Origin: Priapulus caudatus
Taxonomy: Eukaryota > Priapulida > Priapulimorpha > Priapulimorphida > Priapulidae
Reading direction: 5' to 3'
NCBI RefSeq assembly: GCF_000485595.1
Contig: NW_014579096.1
Coordinates: forward strand, 17,507-43,471
DNA length: 25,965 bases
Position numbers and translations under genes: made by a program. Below are positions 10,427 through 20,120 of this stretch, piece by piece (positions within the stretch are counted from its first letter, which is position 1; the number at the start of each line of letters is the position of its first letter). The notes beneath the pieces are model-generated. The model did no database searches. It worked only from the letters and a program-made list of their open reading frames with translations, and had not been told where the DNA came from.

Positions 10427-10712
10427 CGACGCAAACCGCGAACGGAAAACTTAAATTCCAACCGTTCTTGAGAGTGATTGCGTTAGAAAGATGCGCGAAA
10501 AATAACATACCCGCATGCGTACAATTAGGCTGGCGAGTCGCTGCAATGGCCAGACGTTTTGCCACGTAACAAGAGCTTGGGTTGGAAACACCGACAGCCT
10601 TTGCGGAACAAGATCACGTAAAATCTAGTAAAGACGGCAAATCCTGCCGTCAAATCCGCCGACATACCATCGACTAAGATCCGCAGCACTTTATCTAATT
10701 GACATACGTCTT

Positions 10713-11023
10713 GCTACTGCTTCTGCTCCTGCTCCTGCTGCTGCTGTGGCTGCTCCTATTCCTCCTCCTCATCTTCCCTCTCTTCTAAATCCCGCTCCTC
10801 CTCTCTTTTTACGTATATTGTTCCTCTCCTCTCCTCCTCCTCCTCCCCTCCTTTACCCCTCGCTCCTCCTCGCCCTCCGCTTCCTCCTCCTCCTCCTCCT
10901 CCTCCTCCTCCTCTCCCTCCTCTACCCCCTTCTTCTCCTGCCCCCCGCTTCCTCCTCCTCCTCTTTCTCCTCCTTCTTCTCTTCCTCTTCGTCCTCCTCC
11001 TCTTTACCCACCTCTCTTACCCA
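10713..11023 (+). repeat. CTC/CCT trinucleotide polypyrimidine tract
   Basis: About 310 bases of CTC, CTT and CCT units, with the cleanest CTC run at about 10883-10915 and a CTG/CTC lead-in at 10713-10750. The opposite strand gives Glu/Lys-rich frames and this strand Pro/Leu/Ser frames; neither is a gene. Confidence 0.92.
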
Positions 11024-11167
11024 CGAGAACGAATGCGGTATCGTCTGCCTCGAAGCGACACATCGTGACGCACGCATATATACCGTCGGCGGGCAGACGG
11101 TCTTGCCTAATTTCCGCAGAATTGCGACAGGCAGAGTGAAAATATTCGGAATCAGTCTAGTTGACAA

Positions 11168-11801
11168 GGAAAACAATAGCGTTCTCCATGTATAACGACG
11201 GGTTAAGACGCAGGGCGGTGAAAGCAACAGCGTTCTCCATGTATAACGACGAGTTAAGGCGCAGGGCGGTGAAAGCAACAACCTTCTCTATGTAACGATG
11301 GGGATTATAAGACGCAGGGCGGTGAAAGCAACAGCGTTCTCCATGTATAACGACGGGTTAAGACGCAGGGCGGTGAAAGCAACAGCGTTCTCTATGCAAC
11401 GATGGGGATTATAAGACGCAGGGCGGTGAAAGCAACAACGTTCTCTATGTAACGATGGGGAGAATAAGACGCAGGGCGGTGAAAGCAACAGCGTTCTCTA
11501 TGTAACGATGGGGAGAATAAGACGCAGGGCGGTGAAAGCAACAACGTTCTCTATGTAACGATAAGGATTATAAGACGCAGGGCGGTGAAAGCAACAACGT
11601 TCTCTATGTAACGATAATGATTATAAGACGCAAGGCGGTGAAAGCAACAACGTTCTCTATGTAACGATAATGATTATAAGACGCAAGGCGGTGAAAGCAA
11701 CAACGTTCTCTATGTAACGATGGGGATTATAAGACGCAAGGCGGTGAAAGCAACAGCGTTCTCTATGTAACGATGGGGATTATAAGAGGCAGGGCGGTGA
11801 A
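11168..11801 (+). repeat. 51/53-bp minisatellite, about 12 units
   Basis: Units containing GCGGTGAAAGCAACA recur with their AGACGC-type start at 11206, 11257, 11310, 11361, 11414, 11467, 11520, 11573, 11626, 11679, 11732 and 11785 (partial), plus a diverged partial unit before 11206. Spacing is 51 bp for units with CCATGTATAACGAC and 53 bp for those with CTATGTAACGAT. The two types mix at the left end, and only the 53-bp type follows. There are no unique spacers, so this is not a CRISPR array. Confidence 0.96.
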
Positions 11802-12019
11802 GCGCGTATGGCGTGTAGCAGACATAAATGTGCTTTGTCGTTGGGCAATGACATAGGCGCGGGGGACTCTACTGCTCTACTTGTGTGTATAGTGTGTACG
11901 TGTAGCGGGGCGATACGTGTGCTCGCCTCGAGTCAGCGGGGTTTGTATGCGCTGGCTTCTATCTCTGACTGTATATATAGAGAGAAATAAAGCATCTGGT
12001 CGCGTTATACGAAATTCAC

Positions 12020-12096
12020 AGACGCGCGCGCGCATCCGTGCACGATCACACGCACGCACGCACGTACGCATGCACGTACGCACATACAGACGCACA

Positions 12097-12136
<40 letters not shown>

Positions 12137-12150
12137 CCTACGTACACGCA
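12020..12150 (+). repeat. CGCA tetranucleotide repeat region
   Basis: CGCG and CACG words lead into a clean CGCA run at about 12096-12136, with CGTA variants on both sides. Complementary Arg/Thr/His and Cys/Val/Arg frames overlap on the two strands. Confidence 0.9.
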
Positions 12151-12757
12151 ATGTGAGAATTCACGCTGGTATCAGGTTACGCGACTATTGTAGCTGTCTA
12201 GAAGCATTAGTGGCCTGGGAGCGTTTGCTGAGAAGCGTGTTGACGCGAGATGGCAGACATCCCTTATACGTGCACTATCGCTCGGCTCTAGCCCTTCTTG
12301 GCAGTGACCGATGGAACATGAATCGTTAGAATTGTTAAGAGCCATCCATGTCAGACCGCATGCATCACAGACGCGTTCTACTCGCGAATCGTATTGTTAA
12401 AAATAGATCAAGTGAGCAGCGGCACTTGTATAGAAGTGCATGGAATCGGTGATAGTGACGCATGAGTGTGGCGAGTTGAAATTCCCGCAAATCAACTAGC
12501 GTGAGATGTCGCTCACTGCTGATCGCTGGATGACGTTTCATGTCATGAACAATTGCGCCGAATCGCGTGGATGACATCCCGCGACTTTTTAACAGCGTCC
12601 ATCATCACGTAGGTAAGGAGGTTTTTTTTCTACCGTGACGTCACTATGGCGCTACTCAACGGTTGCGTGGTGCACTGACAGGCAAAGCACACACTGCAAC
12701 TGACGCAAACATTTGAAACTCAGTTATAAACGCACAACAATGATGAAGGCATATGAT
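12151..12757. other. Unique sequence, no gene seen
   Basis: About 600 bases of mixed DNA. A 70-codon minus frame has no recognisable content. A TGACGTCA word lies at 12636-12643 and an AGGTAAGG donor-like word at about 12611-12618, but nothing connects them to an exon. Confidence 0.4.
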
Positions 12758-12852
12758 GCCATCATCGTCGTCATCATCATATGATCATCGTCGTCGTCGT
12801 GGTCGTCGTGGTCGTCGTCGTTATGATTATCATCATCATCATCATCATCATG

Positions 12853-12913
<61 letters not shown>

Positions 12914-12932
12914 CCATCGTCATTATCATCGT
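12758..12932 (+). repeat. ATC/GTC trinucleotide repeat
   Basis: ATC and CGTCGT units at 12758-12825 are followed by about 95 bases of nearly uninterrupted CAT. It reads as polyhistidine on + and polymethionine or polythreonine on -. No flanking coding signal supports an amino-acid tract in a real protein. Confidence 0.95.
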
Positions 12933-13128
12933 TTGTCTTACGTGATTGTATAAAATTCTACTAACACAACGACTGGAGCTCGTTGCCACCTTGTTTGCAT
13001 GTCTATGGTGGCCGAGGGCTGCTACTACAATTTTACAATTAAAAAAAAAAAATCAAAATCAAAATCAATACGTTGGCCGAGAGCTGGCACTAAAGTGAAA
13101 TCAGTTTACGCGTTGGCGTTTCACGCAG

Positions 13129-13641
13129 TACACGAAGATACACGCACGCACACGCACGTACACGCAGATACACGCACGTACACGCACGTACACGCGGGTA
13201 CACGCACGTGCACGCGGGTACACGCACGTACACGCAGATACACGCACGTACACGCGGGTACACGCACGTACACGCAGGTACACGCACATACACGCAGGTA
13301 CACGCACGTACACGCACATACACGCACGTACACGCGGCTACACGCAGTACACGCACGTGCACGCGCGTACACGCACGTGCACGCGGGTACACGCAGATAC
13401 ACGCACGTACACGCGGGTTCACGGAGATACACGCATGTACACGCGGGTACACGCACGTACACGCACGTACACGCGGGTACACGCACGTACACGCGAGTAC
13501 ACGCACGCAAACGCAGGTACACGCACGTACACGCAGATACACCCACGTACACGAAGATACACGCTCGTACACGCGGGTACACGGAGATACACGCACGTAC
13601 ACAAGGGTACACACACGTACACGCGGGTACACGCACGTGCA
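13129..13641 (+). repeat. 10-bp satellite array, forward orientation
   Basis: About 51 decamers run head to tail. The frame TACACGCNNN is nearly constant and the last three bases vary among ACG, GGG, AGA, AGG and ACA. One nine-base unit near 13340 shifts the phase. Because ten is not a multiple of three and the units lack stop triplets, every frame on both strands stays open, giving spurious frames over 150 residues of Thr/His/Arg or Val/Cys/Arg. The strand is A/C-biased. The array continues into an oppositely oriented degenerate section after about 13737. Confidence 0.95.
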
Positions 13642-13737
13642 CGACACGCCAGCCGTATCCGCGGCTACACGGAGCATAAAACGCAGCGTCACCGCAGCTA
13701 CACGCGGGCTACACGCACGTACAATTTTCGTACACAT

Positions 13738-14445
13738 AGCACGCGTGTATCCGCCTGTACCGTCGCGTGCAGGTGCGTGTACGCCGCGTCGTATCCTACG
13801 CTGTAACCCGCGTGTTAATCCTGCGATGTACCGTGCGAGTACACTCGTCGCACCCCGCGTGTCGTGCGTACTATCTGCGTGGCACGCTGGCGTTACGACC
13901 GCGTGCACCAGGTGCGCTGTTAGCCCGCGTGTAGTGGCGTGTACGACGCGTGTTCACCCGCGTGTCTACCAGTCCACGTGCGTGCGCACGTTCGCCTGTA
14001 ACCCGCGTCTACGTGCCTGTACCCGCGTGTACTCTGTGTGCTACGTCGTGTATCTGCGTGTGCGTGCCCGATGTACCCCGCGTGTACGCTCCGGCTGAGT
14101 ATTCGTCGTACCGTGCGTGTATCCTCGCCGCTGTACCGTGCCGTGCAAGCGCTGCCGCTGCGTACCCCGCCGTGTACGTGGGGCTGTACTAATGCCGTGC
14201 TCCGTGCCGTGTACCCCGTCGTGCTCACGCTGCGCTGGTACCCGGCGTGACCGTTGCGCTGCACGTGCGTCGTAGTCCGCTGCCGCTCTGTACCGGCGGT
14301 GTATCCTGGCGTGCCTACCGTGCGTGAATCTGCGTGTACGTGCGTGTCACCTACGTGTTACGTGCGTCGTATCTCGCGTCGTACGTCGCGTCGGTACGCG
14401 CGCGCTCGTGCGTGTTACTCGATGTACGCGCGTGCAATCGCAGTT
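13738..14445 (-). repeat. Degenerate decamer satellite, inverted orientation
   Basis: About 700 bases carry the reverse-complement motif (CGCGTGTAYC, GTGCGTGTAC and variants) at roughly 10-12 base spacing. It is far more diverged than the forward array and G/T-biased on the + strand. Between the two (about 13642-13737) the forward motif is still visible but decayed. Together they form a large imperfect inverted repeat. Confidence 0.75.
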
Positions 14446-14542
14446 GATGTGGCGTAACAATCCCATGACTTGCCTAACAAAAAAACGCCGCCACCAGCTA
14501 AACTGTTTTGCCACTTTAGTGGCAGCTTCTCAGGCACCGCCG

Positions 14543-14652
14543 TTTATTTTAAATTTTTTTAATAAATTTTTTTATCATATATATTTATTTTTTTATCTTT
14601 TCCATTTTAATTTACATTTTTAATTTTTTTAATTTTTTTAATTATATTTACA
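14543..14652. other. A/T-rich spacer
   Basis: About 110 bases, nearly all A and T, with repeated runs of six to seven T. It sits between the satellite block and the transposase pseudogene promoter-like motif and may be a polyT-rich element remnant. No gene is present. Confidence 0.7.
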
Positions 14653-14691
14653 GTAAGCGTATTGCGTGTACGCAGCGTGTAGGCCATGAGG

Positions 14692-14727
14692 TATATAAAT
14701 GGTCGGACCGCCCACTCTCCTCATATC
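14692..14727 (+). promoter_or_regulatory. TATA box plus initiator, candidate core promoter
   Basis: TATATAAAT starts at 14692, and TCATATC at 14721-14727 matches the YYANWYY initiator consensus. The initiator A (14723) is 31 bases after the first T of the TATA box, the canonical spacing. The first ATG that fits the transposase N terminus is at 14881, leaving about 158 bases of putative leader. Spacing and position are seen in the sequence; promoter activity is inferred, and a decayed element may no longer use it. Confidence 0.5.
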
Positions 14728-14880
14728 ACTTCCTCCGTCCGACGCGCTCGCTGGCTGTGCAGAGGTGGCCCTGCTGTCGTGTCTAAAGAACCTATCTCAG
14801 AAGAAGGAAGGATAGCGAACAGCTGGCGACTCAACCACATCACGAAATCAACCGGTTCTCGCACAACAACAGCAACGCTC

Positions 14881-15933
14881 ATGGAACTGGCACTTATAAC
14901 AAAGTACATGTCAAGGAAAAGGGACAAAGAGCAAGACGTCTAACGAGGTCTGGGCCCGACGGCGTGGATCGGTAGGCGGACGACAGATATTGGCCTGTAT
15001 GACAGCTACTTGTTTGAACTCGCGTAACGAAGACCAGGGCAGCTTTCAAGAATTATAATTGGGCGGATGCTCCTCGAGATCGTTCGACGAGCTGCTACCA
15101 GAGTGGGTCCGAGGATAGAGACAGAATACACGCTACAGAGAGGCCTCGACCCTGGCCTGAAACTTGCCCTCACGTCTGCGGCATCTGCTCTGGACCGAAA
15201 GTATCAACTCAATGTCCTATGGGTAGAAGGGTGCCTGCCAATCACCATATCCTCGCTCATCGTAGAAGTGTGCCAGGCGCATGCATCAATGAAGTACAAG
15301 GATGAAGGTGTATGAAGTGTCGCTCCACATCTGGGAATTGGCGTTGCATATCTGACAAGTTTCATCGAGAGGTGGAACTTCCCCATACCTGTGGTGCATT
15401 GCTCGCAAGCAGCATCACTGGCTAGTGTTACTCCAAACAGTGGTTCCCTAACACTGACAACTACAAAGGGTTCACCTCCGTTGTCGCTCATGGCCTCGTG
15501 ATGCTGATTACAATATCATCTAACAGACATCGGCGGTATGGGATCAGGCATCAGACGCTCAGTTCTAACAATGGGCCGTCTGAGCTTGAATGAACTGTGT
15601 TTGAGATGTAGTCTAGCTTGCCTGTATTCCGTCCTCTTGCCAAGCGTACGACGCAGGATGTGGCCTTACTTCTTGTCCGGCGACGATTCCTTCGCCTACG
15701 ACCCAAGCATGATGAGCGCGCTAGCAACTCCGGGTATGACGCGGCCGGAGCGCAATCTTGACCTACTGGTGCTTTCCGAGCAAGAGGTCGTAGAAAAAAA
15801 ATGCCTGTCGCATCCTGGCCAACCGTTTCCAAGTTCTCCTGAGCAGCAGATGCAGCAGCAGGCCGCGAGACCGTGCAAGGCTCATGTCATATACAGCATG
15901 CATGACGTTGCCCGTTTGCTGGCTGTGCGTTGA
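14881..15933 (+). pseudogene. PIF/Harbinger (HARBI1-like) DDE transposase pseudogene
   Basis: The product would be the nuclease/transposase of a PIF/Harbinger DNA transposon, the family from which the vertebrate HARBI1 protein derives. From the ATG at 14881 to the TGA at 15931 there are 350 codons plus stop, the usual family length. Motifs in order: a basic N terminus (MSRKRDKEQ); WIGRRTT and YDSYLFEL; RNEDQGSFQ (shifted frame); RVGPRIE; LDPGLKLALT; ITISSLIVEVCQA, the helix-turn-helix-type segment (about 15238-15285); ERWNF (15367); PNSGSL (15433); NYKGF (15459, shifted); DADYNII (15500, shifted); ASDAQ (15548, shifted), carrying the second catalytic Asp; YFLSGDDSF (15667-15693); EVVEK, with the probable catalytic Glu at 15793; ILANRFQVLL (15812, shifted); and MHDV, matching the family's LHN block. 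The first catalytic Asp, expected after CGAL near 15402, is not recognisable. Stops at 14941, 15025 and 15313 and several compensating frameshifts disable it. No terminal inverted repeats were found. Confidence 0.92.
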
Positions 15934-15995
15934 ATGCAGCGAGCATTGAAAGCGTTGAAAGCGTTGAAGCATTGAATGCGTTGAAAGCAGCGAGC
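15928..15995 (+). repeat. 9-bp GCGTTGAAA short tandem repeat
   Basis: About seven units of GCGTTGAAA/GCATTGAAT with two GCAGCGA variants begin at the last codons of the transposase pseudogene. The overlap suggests local slippage at its 3' end after decay. Confidence 0.85.
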
Positions 15996-16726
15996 AGCTC
16001 ACTTACAAGCTAAATTATGGCGTATTTTAACTTTTCCCTTAACACGTAGCCCATCACACAAGATTTAAACTCATCGGACGGATACACCGAGTTATTATCG
16101 GAGAGGTAATAACACTTTTTCCTAAACCTGAATGGATTGCGTGACAAACACCGTCGCAAAGCTTAAATACGGGTCAATTATCTCCATTCTTCAGCTGCGT
16201 GATGTTAGTAGTTTATAAGATTACCCATAATGCACTGCGAATGTTCGAAACGCAAGATTGGCGGGTGATCACCGACGTGCTAAGGGATTTGAGACGTGGC
16301 TTAGGTTAATATTCTCACAATGTATCGTTGATAAGCAAGCACGCGCGTAATGTCAGGTCGTAGATACACGCAGTATATCAGCTAGCTATTGCTGCAATGT
16401 AGGCAATTTATTTCGGATAGAATAAAATCAAAATGAATCTAACACATTTATCACAGATAATGCGAGCAGTAAAGCCTGCAGCGCAGACTTAGTACATTAG
16501 TAGAAATATAGATAGACACTAATCTAACTAGTATTTTTTATTTCTATTAGTACATTAGTAGCAGACGTCGTTAGAGAGCGAGAGTGTGCGTCTCTAATGT
16601 TTCAACCGACAAACCACCTTAATTGACACACGTCCACGCTGGTCATGGAACGCACCAGTGTCCGAGATTAGGCCCCATGGTTGACCGCGTTGCGATATAT
16701 GTCTTGGTGCAGCTAACATAAATTTA
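15996..16726. other. Unique sequence, no gene seen
   Basis: AT-leaning unique DNA. The word TTAGTACATTAGTAG occurs twice (about 16489-16503 and 16547-16561), separated by about 43 bases containing TAGAAATA and TATTTCTA in inverted orientation, which could mark a small insertion. No coding frame of note. Confidence 0.45.
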
Positions 16727-17165
16727 CGCCGTTAGCTTTTAGTAAGCAACACGGTTTCATGAAATGATGTACGTAGCTTTAGTAAGTGATGTAGCTTTAG
16801 TAATAAACGCAGTTTAGTAAGCGATGTGGTTTCAGTAAGTGATGCAGCATTAAGCCATTAGTAATAGATATAGCTTTAGTAAACGATGTGCTTTTAGTAA
16901 GTGGTGTAGATTTAGTAATAGTTGTAACGTTAGTAACAGATGCAGCTTTAGTAAGTGTTGTAGCATTAGTAATAGAAGCAGCTTTAGTAAGCTATATATC
17001 TTAACTAATAGATGTAGCATTAGTAATAGATCTAGCGTTAAGATGTAGCGTTAGTACTAGATGTAGTAATAGTAAACGATGTGCCTTTAATAAGTGATCT
17101 AATTTTAGCATGCGATTTAGCTTTAAAAAATTAATTGGCTTCAGGAAGCGATGTCAATTTAGGCT
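16727..17165 (+). repeat. Degenerate ~18-bp minisatellite (TTTAGTAAGTGATGTAGC type)
   Basis: The words TTTAGTAA or TTAGTAAT alternate with GATGTAGC-like words roughly every 17-18 bases for about 430 bases, with many substitutions and occasional deletions. Regularity is best at about 16780-17040 and fades toward 17165. It is an old array with no homogenised sub-block. Confidence 0.88.
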
Positions 17166-19700
17166 TTCGAACGCGCAGTTCATAAAAAAATTGGAGATTG
17201 AAACGTCGAACAGAGTTTTCTGTCTCTGCTGAGACGGCGGTCCGGGACCACGGAGCAGTTCCGGATCGGAATCGCATTCATCGTCGCTGTTGCTTTTTCG
17301 TCGGCGTAAGCAAGCGGTCGAGCTTGCGACATTATTTCAACTCAATGCGGAGGAGACCTTGCTTCGTGATGCGCATGCGCAATGCTAGCATTAACGTCTC
17401 TCACTGAACCAATGGGATGCTGTGGTTTCCACGACGGCGCCCCGCTAGAAGGCCACGCGCAGCGGCGGCGTATAGCAGCGAGCAGTGTTGCGTAAATTAG
17501 TGCCGACCGCGGCAGGCTCGCGAAGCCTACCAAGCTTTTTGCCTCGGCCACATCTCTACGAAACTGCCGGTCCTCTCGCGGTGACGGCACCTTTTCGTCC
17601 CTCATATATTTAGCGCTAGAATAACTCTACGAGTTTGTTGCAGCAACGGCGTGTATAGGGCAGAGGTCATAGATCTGAGTTGTATCGAGGGAGCGCATTT
17701 CTAATACAGCTCCGTTCCTGAGCTAGACGGGGTCATGCCAAAAACATCGCAGAAGGACCGGGCTACAAGATGGCGTTGCGCAAAGCATGCGTGTGTTCCC
17801 CCGACGCGCCGAAAGCGGTTAAGCGCGCGCACTTCCGGCGGGGACTGGCGGCCACGCGACGCGCGATGTATAGCTATAAGCTCGCCGCGCTAGTACCGCA
17901 TTCCAGCGCGCGAATGGAAGGCGGCGCGCGAATGCGTATAGGGGCAGCCCAGCATCGGCGCAGTTTTCGGGACACGTACATGGTCTGGCTACATCGTTTG
18001 AGGGGGGCCTTTCGCGATTATTAGATTGACACGCGTTTGTACATCTCGCGTCGGTACGTCAGCCTGGCGCGTATTTTCGTACCTTATTGGCGTTCTCCAC
18101 TCTCTTTCGTCTCTTTCTCGCACTCAGCCCAGCGATCTGTCTCTCTCTCGGCTGTTCGCTTCTGCGCACGCACGGGGTTAATACACATACCTATTAGTTC
18201 TTTGACTATATACATTGCATAATGCTTCCGCAGCGTGGCCAGCAAGGCTGCACTTGCGGCGTATCAATAAAATGTAATGCGTAAATAAATACAAAATCTA
18301 TTTTACTACGAAGTCACCGCGGCGCAAGAAACATCCGCCGCGAGGAGGGAGGCTTGGAATGTCGCGCTTCCGCGGGTCTTCCTCGTAAAAGAATGTGGCA
18401 TATATATATTTGTGTGTCAGTGTCGCGGCGTATTTGTAGGATTAGGCTACGTGTAAAACATGCGCACGCGCCACGCAGCACGTGCTGCGCACGAACCTTG
18501 TCGTCGCTCACGGGCAGGCGCGGAGGTCAAGAGAGTTGAATAAAAACGTCGCACAGTACGGAGCCAGGCGCTTCTTGAGATAGATACATCTAACCGCGCC
18601 AGCCCACGTGGAGCGCTGGTACACGTCTTCGTTAAAACCTCTGTGATAGACCGTAAGCGCTTATACTACTGGCAGAGCCGCGCCTGTCATCGGCGTAGCG
18701 GCCATGATGCGAGCGCGTCATTGTTATTGACCAGCATTTCTTGTAGGAGCGACTACGTCTTAGCCATGAGGCGGCGCCACCCAAAAAAGTTTAGGGGCCG
18801 TTTGGAGATGGCTCATAGGCCGTCCATCCGCGAAATGTCGGGTGGATTGGCCAGGTTTATCGCGAGTGGCGTTTTCAGACCCCTGTCTCAGAATATGCTC
18901 TCTAAGTTGGACAAGAAGGGGGCGGCGTATTCGCGTTAGGGCGGCTTCGCGCGAGCTCGTGCGCCTGCGTGAAAAACCGGGGGGCCGCAAGTGCCGTCCA
19001 GATGATACGGGATTACTAGAGAAGCGTTGGCCGAAGGAGATGTTGATCCAAGCGCTCAAGCGGCAGATCTTTTCGGCGCAGGTCCGGAAGGCGACGCGAC
19101 CGTGCGGGAACGTCCCTACGACAGTATGCAGCGGCTGGCAGCTATAGATCCGTGCGCCGAATGAATTGGCGGGCGCACGATCCATAGCTGGCCAGCGAAC
19201 AAGTCCGCATTTTAGTGGGGGACACAGAGGGTAGACATTTTGGACGTGAACAGTGTTTGACTGTTATAAAAAGTTTAACCGAGTAATCTGTTCGTAACGG
19301 CGAGCTGTGGTCACGCGAAATCAGCAAGATAAGACCTGTCCGAAATTCTGACATTCGCGAACGCTTGCCAGTAATGGAAACGGCTGTCAGAATCAGGAAA
19401 CACCTACCGCGCTCTCGGCGCTCACGCTGCAACGTTTTTGGCAACGTTGCCAATGGACGAGGCTCGTACGGGAATTGGAAAGCAGTGCGCCGCCTGCCCC
19501 TGGCCTATAGTGGGCCATAGACTGCACTCTCTCGCACCTCCTCGGCTTAGCTTAGTTCCCCTCCATGGCTTATCGAGGTGGGACAGTCTAGTCTATTATA
19601 TAGCCTTTTGCACTCGGCAAACGGCTTCTGAAAGAGAGTAGGGCCTATACTAGAAACATTACAAATTTCGTAGTAAATAGATGTTCGTAATTTAGTTAGC
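17166..19700. other. CpG-rich unique region with unassigned short frames
   Basis: This is the most CpG-dense unique part of the window, especially 17700-18070 and 18600-19150. An 84-codon Arg/Ala-rich frame starts at the ATG at 17770 in a strong context (CAAGATGGCG, also a YY1-like word) and ends at 18024. A 57-codon basic frame starts at the ATG at 18766. Overlapping frames on both strands at 18760-19185 show that GC content alone keeps frames open. I recognise no domain, and none is called as a gene. Confidence 0.35.
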
Positions 19701-19924
19701 TATTATATGTTATTGGAAACGCTTCAAGTGCCTGTGTCTAGTATAGCCTAGGGTATTCTAACCGCTAGCAAAGAGCGTTTCTTAGCTAGTCCGTAGTCGT
19801 CCTAGTAGTATAGTGTTCAAGGAATAGAGAACATGGCTCCAATTATATGGGCCGTCATGTATGGCATGGGCATAAACCAATGTCATTTTCATCAATATAA
19901 ATATAATAATTATATAATATAATA

Positions 19925-19947
19925 GGTTAGGGTTATGGTTAGGGTTC
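19925..19947 (+). repeat. Short interstitial telomere-like motif
   Basis: Two exact TTAGGG units (19927-19932 and 19939-19944) flank a TTATGG variant, with partial units on each side. Only about three units are present, so this may be chance or a remnant of repair-associated insertion. Confidence 0.6.
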
Positions 19948-20034
19948 GTCATTTTATTAGTAAGCTTCATTAGCTAGTAAGCAGAGTTAGTCATTAATTA
20001 CTATTGATATTGAGCTCGCTGCGGTCCTGGTAGC

Positions 20035-20120
20035 TTACTTAGTACTAGTACTAAGTAGTGCTGGTAATTAGTTTAGTACTAGCTACTACTAGTACTAGTA
20101 GTAGTACTTAGTAGTAATTA
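20035..20120. repeat. TAGTAC-rich palindromic simple repeat
   Basis: The self-complementary words TAGTACTA, CTAGTAG and AGTACT recur through about 85 bases, making several overlapping short hairpins possible. Confidence 0.8.

Noticed and set aside
11168-11801. Regular direct repeats resembling a CRISPR array
   Set aside because: The repeat occupies the full 51-53 bp period with no unique spacers, and the context is eukaryotic. It is a minisatellite.
7650-12643. Three palindromic TGACGTCA (CRE-like) words at 7650, 8596 and 12636 as a regulatory cluster
   Set aside because: They are kilobases apart with no associated gene. The number is only modestly above chance in CpG-rich DNA.
12753-12953. 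Polyhistidine protein from the CAT repeat
   Set aside because: There is only repeat-encoded sequence, with no flanking coding frame, domain or splice structure.
13090-14098. Very long overlapping frames (up to 296 codons +, 272 codons -) with periodic Thr/His/Arg or Val/Cys/Arg peptides
   Set aside because: They are the decamer satellite read in all frames. The unit has no stop triplet on either strand, so length is not evidence of a gene.
14881-15933. A functional domesticated HARBI1 gene with introns explaining the frame changes
   Set aside because: Frame changes occur inside conserved blocks with no missing or inserted intron-sized sequence, and in-frame stops interrupt the conserved order.
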